In this document: positions 56,711-64,000 of the stretch, one piece after another
Numbering within the stretch: position 1 is the stretch's first letter
Layout of the letters: each line of letters starts with the position of its first letter
Assembly: GCA_027422505.1 (NCBI GenBank)
Contig: JAPQWV010001570.1
Span: 1 to 64,000 of the forward strand
DNA: 64,000 nucleotides
Direction of reading: 5' to 3'
Source: Craterostigma plantagineum
Taxonomy: Eukaryota; Streptophyta; Magnoliopsida; Lamiales; Linderniaceae
Made by a program: the position numbers and the translations under genes
Notes under the pieces: model-generated
The model's input: the letters and a program-made list of their open reading frames with translations, nothing else
The model's database searches: none
Told to the model about the DNA's origin: nothing

Positions 56711-57490
56711 CTGGTCTAACGAATTATACTAGTACCAATATATAATTAAAACACGTCGTGAAAGGAACATCATAAATTGATTGATTGATTGATTGATGAA
56801 CGTATTTCATATGTTGAGTCAACTAGTTTCAGAATAAGATGTCGACCATATGTGATATGATTCGACTGATATACAAATCAAAGGATAGAAACGATTCTGC
56901 ATTTCGACCAATTTACAGTGAATCCATCATTGACAAAAGCATATTGACAGTGAATGAAACATACCAACTGCCATCGAAGAACATAGTTCGTTGTTTTCTA
57001 CTTGATCCAAATTTACAATTGGTATAATCTTCGTATGTTGAGCATTGCATTGGCGACGATTGCATTAGTTCTACCAAATTATTAGTTCGATCGAGCATTG
57101 CATTGCATTAGTTCTACCAAATTATTAGTTCGATCGAATATAATAGTTGAAACGATTGTTTTATAGCAAGAGTGAAAGCCTATGTATAACAATCAAGTTT
57201 GTTTGCTAAAGAATATAGTTATAATTCCTTGATGTTGGTATAACAGTCAAGTTCAACACTGATGCCCTCGAAGAAACATTATAAACACTGCAATTCTACT
57301 AGAAATATAGTTCAACACTGATGCCAATCGTTCAACACTGCAATCATCGATGTTGGTATAACAAACAAGTTCAACAATTGTCCTAAAGAAGATAGTTATT
57401 ATTCCTTAATGATAAGTTCAACATAATAACATCGAACCAACTTGAAAAGAATATAGTTATAATTCCTTAATGATAAGTTCAGCACAATAC
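56711..57490. other. Unique core of the fold-back element
   Basis: A loop region without the regular repeat. It contains a (TTGA)n run near 56776 and a 62-codon frame (56839-57027) reading MSTICDMIRLIYKSKDRNDS with no family I recognise. The ~50-bp phrase ATTGCATTAGTTCTACCAAA recurs at about 57060 and 57103. It could be a captured host fragment. Confidence 0.5.
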
Positions 57491-59464
57491 CATCTATTTC
57501 ATTATTATACCAATAAATATTGTTATTTTAATTTTATACAGCAAAATTGAATTATATACCAACTAATTTTTGCAATTATACCAGAAATTGTGAAAATTAT
57601 ACCATATATTTTCGTTATTATACCATCTTTCTTCGTCATTATACTACATAGTTATATTAATTTTATACAGAAAAATTGGAGATTATACCAACTAATTTTG
57701 CTATTATACCAGAAATTAAGAAGATTATACCATCTATTTTCGTTATTATACCAATAAATATTGTTAGTTTAATTTTATACAGCGAATTTGAATTATTTAC
57801 CAACTAATTTTTGCTATTATACCAGAAGTTGTGAAAATTATACCATATATTTTCGTTATTATACCATCTTTCTTCGTTATTATACCAATAAATATAGTTA
57901 TATTAATTTTATACAGAAAAATTGGAGATTATACCAACTAATTTTGCTATTCTACCAGAAATTGAGGATATTATACCATCTATTTCGTTATTATACCAAT
58001 AAATATTGTTATTTTAATTTTATACAGCAAAATTGAATTATATACCAACTAATTTTTGCAATTATACCAGAATTTGTGAAAATTATACCATATATTTTCG
58101 TTATTATACCACATTTCTTCGTTATTATACCACTAAATATAGTTATATTAATTTTATACAGAAAAATTGGAGATTATACCAACTAATTTTGCTATTCTAC
58201 CAGAAATTGAGGAGATTATACCATCTATTTTCGTATTATACCAATAAATATTGTTATTTTAATTTTATACTGCGAAATTGAATTATATACCAACTAATTT
58301 TTGCAATTATATCAGAATTTGTGAAAATTATACCATATATTTTCGTTATTCTACCACCTTTCTTCGTCATTATACCACTAAATATAGTTATATTAATTTT
58401 ATACAGAAAAATTGGAGATTATACCAACTAATTTTGCTATTCTACCAGAAATTGAGGAGATTATACCATCTATTTTCGTTATTATACCAATAAATATTGT
58501 TATTTTAATTTTATACTACGAAATTGAATTATATACCAACTAATTTTTTGCAATTATACCAGAATTTGTGAAAATTATACCATATATTTTCGTTATTATA
58601 CCACCTTTCTTCGTTATTATACCACTAAATATAGTTATATTAATTTTATACAGAAAAATTGGAGATTATACCAACTAATTTTGCTATTCTACCAGAAATT
58701 GGGGAGATTATACCATCTATTTTCGTTATTATACCAATAAATATTGTTATTTTAATTTTATACTGCGAATTGAATTATATACCAACTAATTTTTGCAATT
58801 ATACCAGAAATTGTGAAAATTTACCGTATATTTTCGTTATTATACCACCTTTCTTCGTTATTATACCAATAAATATAGTTATATTAATTTATACATAAAA
58901 ATTGGAGATTATACCAACTAATTTTGCTATTATATCAGAAATTGAGGAGATTATACCATCTATTTTCGTATTATACAAATAAATATTGTTATTTTAATTT
59001 TATAAAGCGAAATTGAATTATATACCAACTATATTTTTCCAATTATAACATAAATTGTGAAAATTATACCATATATTTTCGTTATTATACAATCTTTCTT
59101 CGTTATTATACAATCTTTCTTCGTTATTATACCAATAAATATAGTTATATTAATTTTATACAGAAAAATTGGAGACTATACCAACTAATTTCTCTATTAT
59201 AACAGAAATTAGGGAGATTATACCATCTATTTTCGTTACTATACCAATAAATATTGTTATTTTAATTTTATACAGCGAAATTGAACTATATACCAACTAA
59301 TTTTTGCAATTATACCAGAAATTGTGAAAATTATACCATATATTTTCGTTGTTATACCATCTTTCTTCGTTATTATACCAATAAATATTGTTATATTAAT
59401 TTTATACAGCAAAATTGGAGATTATACCAACTAATTTTGCTATTATACTAGAAACTGAGTAAAT
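57491..59464 (+). repeat. Right inner array: about eight ~245-bp monomers
   Basis: The monomer phrase TTTTATACAGCGAAATTGAA (and variants) occurs near 57537, 57776, 58021, 58266, 58511, 58760, 59003 and 59268, spacing 239-265 bp. Within a monomer successive TTATACC motifs are mostly exactly 21 bp apart, for example CCAGAAATTGTGAAAATTATA, CCATATATTTTCGTTATTATA and CCATCTTTCTTCGTTATTATA units. Because 21 nt is seven codons, open frames of 70-108 codons arise on either strand; they are not treated as genes. Confidence 0.85.
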
Positions 59465-60252
59465 TATACCATAATAATTAGGTCCTCTAATTGTAAAATA
59501 ATCTTGTGTATGGGTAGGATAACCAATTGTGTTAGTATAATTAGATCTTTTATTGGTATAATAATTGTTAAAATCATTCAGTATTTGTTGGTATAATAAC
59601 CAAAACTGTTGGTATACCGTATCATGTGTTGGTATATTTATATGCACATTTAGTCAAATATATGGTGGTATAATAAACAAGTTTTTTGGTGCGATGTTAT
59701 ACAATGTAATTCGGGTAGAATAGCTAAAACAGTTGGTATAATGCGATCTTTTGTTGGTATAATAGTAAAAAATTGAATGGAAAAATAATAATATAAAAAT
59801 GAATTTATTGGTATAATAATTGAATTTATTGGTATAATTATTTAAATATTTGTTGGTATAATATTCCCTTTTGTTGGTATAATATCTGTCGTTCGTGGTA
59901 TGATGTACAAAGATTATTTCATATATAAAAATTATAATAACACTATTTGTTGGTATAATAATAATAACAATTGGTATAATAATTTTAAATTTGACTTGGT
60001 ATAAAAATTGAAACAATTGGTATAATATCTATTTTTATTGGTGGAATTATATGTCGATTTTGGGTATAGTTAGTTGTTTTCATGGTATAATACCTTCTAC
60101 ATGTGATGTAATAATCTGAAAGTTTTTTAAATCCTTAAGGAAGGGTTATTTTCGTCTTTTCAAGCATTTTGGGTATTAAATATGAAACTTTTAACAGAAG
60201 GGGTATTTAAAGGAAGTTTAAACTTTAAGTGGGACTGATAAGGAATTTACCC
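59465..60252. repeat. Right outer arm of the fold-back element
   Basis: GGTATAAT motifs in minus orientation with spacing near 21 bp (for example 59807-59880), then the terminal inverted repeat from about 60125 to 60252. It mirrors 54691-55484. Confidence 0.75.
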
Positions 60253-60261
60253 TATAAAATA

Positions 60262-60870
60262 TTAAATTATTTGAAGATGTATGTTAAAGCTGACATTATA
60301 CAAATATGAATCCCTGGATTGTTTTGACCTTTAAAAGAACTTCTCCTTAAAATAATTAGCCACCAAACAATCATAATAGTTTGTCTTATCAAATAACTAG
60401 ATGTTTCCTTTGTCCGATGTTGGTTTCTTATTCCCATCTCTGTGTATGAATGCAAGACCGCTCCTCGAGTTCAGTGGGAAGGAACGTTCTTGAATCAAGT
60501 TATAGCAATGTGTTATTAAAAAAAAAAAAAGACATACTACATGGTATAATAAGTACTTTACCGGATGAATTGAGATGGAAAGTCCATTGCCGGATGTTGA
60601 ATTGGTAATAAGATGAAAAACTCGACTCCAAGAATTTGTACCTTGCTACAAAACTTTTAGAAATAAAGACGATGATATTGCACTTCGGAATGTGTTATGG
60701 TCATTCATGTGAGGAATACACCAATTTTGAGGCTTGAAAAAACTAAATATTTTTAATAGCAGGAATAGTATTTTTATGTGCATCTTCCGGATTTATTTCA
60801 TCCACGTGTAGTTTTTAACTTCCGTATTTTTAATGTAATAAGAAGTACAACATTTTCTATTTGGATTAGG
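60262..60870. other. Intergenic stretch, no gene seen
   Basis: A+T-rich, with an A-run at 60519-60531 followed by one more ATGGTATAATAAG phrase (60541-60553) outside the fold-back element. No conserved protein. Confidence 0.45.
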
Positions 60871-60880
60871 ATTTTGCATA

Positions 60881-61410
60881 GGGAGAACGGCACTTTTGGT
60901 CCCCAATGGTTGGGTCATGGCCATTTTCGGTCCCCATATTCCGAGATAACACTTTTAGTCCCCAATGTTACCGATTTTGAACGTTTTTGTTCTCTCGATT
61001 AATTTGATCGTTAATTTAGACAAAATTTAACATGTGGGAGCTCATGATCTCCCTTTACTCGACGTAAAACTTCATAACACATCTTCTTCTACGATTTAAA
61101 TGCACACGAATATCATTGTACATCACATTTAGGAAATGATCGATAACATTAAAAATGAGTTACATATGATATGTAATGATGCTCACGTGCGTTTTGGTTG
61201 AAGAATATGATGATTCATGATGTGTTAAGTCCAATTTAAGGAGATCATGTGCTCTCAAGTGTTAAATTTCATCTAAATCAGCGATTAAGTTAATTGAGAG
61301 ATCAAAACCATCCAAAATCGGTAACATTGGCGACTAAAAGTATTACCTCGGAACATGGAGGACCGAAAATGCCCATGGGCCACATTGTGGACCAAAAATG
61401 TCGTCCGCCC
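60881..61410. mobile_element. MITE with ~175-bp terminal inverted repeats
   Basis: The left arm (60881-61055) and right arm (61240-61410) are imperfect inverted copies. The left reads GGCACTTTTGGTCCCCAATG, CATTTTCGGTCCCCATATTC and ACACTTTTAGTCCCCAATGT; the right arm gives the same phrases when complemented. Flanks are ATTTTGCATA and ATTTTGTGTA, a decayed 9-10-bp duplication as in Mutator-type elements. A related single arm is at 13827-14025. Confidence 0.8.
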
Positions 61411-61420
61411 ATTTTGTGTA

Positions 61421-62084
61421 TATGAGTTCTTTGAATGAAACTTTTGGGCGACGAAATCTATGGAGCTCGTATACTCTATAGTCAGTGTCATATCGATAGA
61501 GGAACTGATTCTTTCATCCCCGAGTACAGACTTTATTCAGATATAATCCCAACCACGTAAAACATGTTCATTATATCCCTCAAAGGTTAAGTATTTATAG
61601 CCACCGTTCGAAACTAAACGCATTCTTCTATGCCAAAAATCAAGAGGTCATTCGAGCGTTACGTGGCGTAACAATATGCAACAAACAAGTTTCATGAGTA
61701 TCAACAGGCAAAGTAACAACCTAATGAATAGATCTATCATTGCATACCCAGGCACTTAAATGTGCTGTTACCTCAATAAGGTAATTGCAGTAACTTAAAT
61801 TTAAAACTACACTACGATGCTATAAAGTACTAAGTGAACCTCACGCATATTCATAAGCAGCATATCCATTCAAAATCAGACAAAAGCCGATACGGAAAGC
61901 GCCCGACTACAACAGGCATAGATGATCATAATAGATAGGTTCGTTCAATTAACAACAGTACCCGCACTTGGCTTATTATTAAAAGCATTCAGTCTGCTTT
62001 TTTAAGACAAAACACAATAAAACCTGACAGAAGCACTTTGAAAAATCTCTCTGACCCTGAAAAATCTCTTACCTCATCAACTAC
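61421..62084 (-). other. 3' flank and 3'UTR of the aldolase gene
   Basis: No other gene is seen. The 3'UTR begins at 62084 and probably ends within the A+T-rich text around 61780-61990; a single polyadenylation signal could not be chosen with confidence. Confidence 0.5.
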
Positions 62085-63814
62085 TCAGTACTTGTAGTCA
62101 CTGACATGAAGACTCTCGGAAGCGCCCTCAGCCAGCGACGCACCTCCCTCATAAGTCCCCAGCGTAGCCTCAGAGTTAGCCTTGCACCTCGCAAGGAAAG
62201 CCTTTTGAGCATTAGGAATGTTCTCCTCCTTACCCGACCAAGCCTTGAGCATACTCTGCTGAAGAGCACGCCCGAACGAAAAGGTAAGAGTCCACGGCTT
62301 CTTCGCCTTGAGCTTATTCATCGCGTTGAGGTTCTTAGTAGCCTCTTCCTCGCTCTGACCGCCCGATAAGAAGACCACGGCCGGCACAGCAGCGGGCATC
62401 GTCCTCTGCAAGGCCCGAACGGTGTACTCGGCCACCACCTCGGGCGCCACCTTGGCAGACTCAGAGCCAGGGGTGACCATGTTGGGCTTGAGGAGTGTGC
62501 CCTCGAGGAGGACGTGGTGGTCGTTCAGTGCCTTGTAGCACGCGGCAAGGACTCGCTCGGTCACGTCAGCACATTTGTTTATGTCGTGGGGCCCATCGAC
62601 GAGGATCTCGGGCTCGACGATTGGGACGAGGCCGTTCTCCTGGCATATGATTGCGTATCGGGCCAAGCCGTTGGCGTTCTCGTTGATGGCCAGCTGGGAA
62701 GGCTCGTTGGGACCGATCTTCAGAACGGCCCTCCACTTGGCGAAGCGGGCCCCGGCGGCGTAGTACTGCTGGCACCGCTGGGCAAGCCCGTCGAGCCCCT
62801 GGGTTGTGGTCTCCCCGTTGGTCCCGGCGAGCTCGACCGTTCCCTTGTCGACTTTGATGCCGGGGAGAACACCGCCTTCTTTGAGGACGTCGACGAACGG
62901 TTTCCCTGACAGTCAAGAAAAAATTTAACGCAAAGTTATCCAAGAGCAAGCAAACAAATGAAGACATGTACATATACACATGCTATAGTAAAAATATTTG
63001 ATACCTGCAGCAGTTTTCTGATAGAGAGTCTCCTCGAAGAGGATAACTCCGCTGAGGTACTGAAGAGCGCCGGGCGTGGTGAAGAGAAGCTCACGAAGGG
63101 CTCTCCGATTGTTTTCGACGTTCTCGACGTTGATGCTCGACAAACGCTTCCCTATCGTACCAGTGGATTCATCAGCAGCTAGGATACCCTTACCAGGCGT
63201 ACCAATGTAAGCAGCATTGGCAATGAGTTCATCTGCCAAAATTAAACACAAACAAGATTTTGATTTTTTTTTTTTACGAAAGAGAGAGCATGGCCATATC
63301 AGAATCAGTTCACCCATGAATGCTTAAGCTCGTAAGGACATCTTGGAAAAGCTTAAACAACATCAAACAAGAAGATCTCGGGCATTAAAACAGCGATTAA
63401 CGAGTACAATGATATTGAAGGTTATCAATCAATCATTTTCATACGAGATTTCCAATAAGTCCAGCTTACAAGACGAGATCTACATATGTCATGCGATAAC
63501 TAACGGAGCAAAGGAGATCTGCTCTCAGATCTTGTCTGGGCAGCGACGTAGGTATAAAAATGTAATAACAAACGGCAAAATACTAAACTTTCCCAATCAG
63601 CATAAAAAAAATCCAGATCTTACATATTAAACCACTAAAAATGTGAAAAATTCTGTAGATCTACAGCGAAAAACAGAGGCTCCAACAGAATCACGCCCAA
63701 TTGCAATGAAACAAACAAAGTTTACACACTTCAAAGTTACACCGTACACCTTTCACATGAAACGATACGAGAAAAGATATAATTACCTGCGTATTTCCCC
63801 TTGTAGCAAGACAT
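62085..63814 (-). CDS. FBA: Cytosolic class I fructose-bisphosphate aldolase
   Basis: Cleaves fructose 1,6-bisphosphate into glyceraldehyde 3-phosphate and dihydroxyacetone phosphate in cytosolic glycolysis, and runs in reverse in gluconeogenesis. Three exons with GT/AG sites: 63814-63787, 63232-63005 and 62905-62085, giving 358 aa, the usual cytosolic length. The N-terminus [13 protein letters not shown] is the plant cytosolic form and has no plastid transit peptide. Landmarks: [18 protein letters not shown] (substrate Asp), [14 protein letters not shown] (Lys142 and Lys148), [10 protein letters not shown] (Glu184) and [15 protein letters not shown] with the Schiff-base lysine at 225. [20 protein letters not shown] is the phosphate-binding loop and the terminal SDYKY carries the conserved C-terminal tyrosine. 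No lesion is seen and codon use is G+C-rich compared with its surroundings, as in highly expressed plant genes. Paralogue number (FBA4-8 type) is not assigned. Confidence 0.96.
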
Positions 63815-63922
63815 GGCTTTGTTGTCGCTGAAATGAGACGGCGAAGAAAACAAGAAATGGAGGCGAAGCGTACAGAGAAAGCAGTGTGTTAGGTGTGACG
63901 AGAAAATGAGTTGGCGTGCGGC
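63815..63922 (-). other. 5'UTR of the aldolase gene
   Basis: The leader lies between the ATG at 63814 and the inferred start near 63895-63900. It is purine-rich on the plus strand (GAAGAAAACAAGAAATGGAG), that is CT-rich in the mRNA sense, common in plant housekeeping leaders. The ATG context is AACAAAGCCATGTC. Confidence 0.6.
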
Positions 63923-63930
63923 TTTTTATA
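63923..63930 (-). promoter_or_regulatory. TATA box of the aldolase gene
   Basis: TATAAAAA on the minus strand, about 110 bp upstream of the ATG. The remaining 70 bp to the window edge show no further clear motif. Confidence 0.65.
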
Positions 63931-64000
63931 GAATATAATTGGGATCGTAGATATTAACGGGTTAATGACGGAATTATCGATTAATTTTCACCAATAAATT

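Larger units (their letters stand above)
54691..60252. mobile_element. Giant fold-back element built from 21-bp-phased TTATACC repeats
   Basis: Flanked by TATAAAATA on both sides (54682-54690 and 60253-60261), a perfect 9-bp duplication, which suggests Mutator-type insertion. Ends are inverted repeats: GGGTAAATTCCCTATCAGTC on the left, and GGGTAAATTCCTTATCAGTC on the right when complemented, with similarity continuing inward. Nearly all of the 5562 bp consists of TTATACCA (or its complement) spaced mostly 21 bp apart. The motif orientation changes near 55485, within the core, and near 59465, giving four blocks in mirror arrangement. No transposase is seen; a ~0.8-kb core (56720-57490) differs from the repeats. 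Insertion class is inferred from TSD length and TIRs. Confidence 0.85.

Noticed and set aside
55753..58898. Several Tyr/Ile-rich open frames of 70-108 codons on both strands
   Set aside because: They arise because the 21-bp repeat equals seven codons and its common version lacks stops. They occur on both strands, restart with each monomer and match no protein family.
57491..59464. Regular repeats with spacers, resembling a CRISPR array
   Set aside because: Spacers are themselves repeated, units are A+T-rich and diverged, there are no cas genes, and the genome is a plant.
54840..60120. GGTATAAT repeats as bacterial -10 promoters or true TATA boxes
   Set aside because: The motif is present every ~21 bp with no -35 boxes and no genes downstream. 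It is explained by the repeat structure.
62514..62909. 131-codon plus-strand frame across aldolase exon 3
   Set aside because: Antisense shadow of the aldolase coding sequence, caused by its G+C-rich third positions.

Overview
This window is nuclear DNA from a flowering plant, most likely a eudicot. It carries three recognisable plant genes: an ABI5-type bZIP, a PUB22/PUB23-type U-box E3 ligase and a cytosolic class I fructose-bisphosphate aldolase. The rest is A+T-rich DNA filled with plant transposable elements. Family names come from protein and terminal motifs read by eye; no database search was possible.

Layout, left to right. A decayed Ty1/copia pol and its 3' LTR (1-2466) precede a ~60-bp-period tandem array of GGCCGTGG-type motifs (2467-2900) and a long TTCGAAA-rich non-genic stretch. 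A 5'-truncated L1-type LINE lies at 6129-8290. The U-box gene (10445-11664) has one frameshift. A stretch with GGGCGACGG hairpins and a minus-strand copia-like remnant follows (12340-15290). A DUF4283-like fragment (15781-16344) is abutted by an almost complete Tork-type copia element (16345-21454). ABI5 (21595-23371, minus) has five coding exons, a probable 5'UTR intron and an ABRE/RY-rich promoter. Next come a MITE with a perfect 50-bp palindrome (24902-25142) and a minus-strand SIRE-type copia element (25624-32997, target duplication GAACT).

From 33576 to 52904 the window looks like one CACTA (En/Spm) transposon whose gene runs on the minus strand. It is split by a 13.8-kb Athila-type Ty3/gypsy composite (35644-49403): partial LTR, pol, LTR, gag-pol, LTR. 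A single GAGAT duplication flanks the whole composite. A 343-bp hAT MITE with an 8-bp duplication sits near the CACTA right end. Fragments of a hAT transposase and of a LINE endonuclease follow.

The most unusual object is 54691-60252. It is a 5.56-kb fold-back element with terminal inverted repeats and a perfect 9-bp target duplication (TATAAAATA). Nearly all of it is built from a TTATACC motif repeated about every 21 bp, organised into ~245-bp higher-order monomers in two opposed arrays around a unique ~0.8-kb core. I know of no named family with this design. A second long-TIR MITE (60881-61410) precedes the aldolase gene (62085-63814, minus), whose promoter lies at the right edge.

The three host genes are unrelated in pathway (ABA signalling, ubiquitination, glycolysis) and each has its own promoter. 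The transposons form a readable insertion history: the Athila composite and the hAT MITE are younger than the CACTA they interrupt, and the Athila LTRs are nearly identical, so that insertion is recent.
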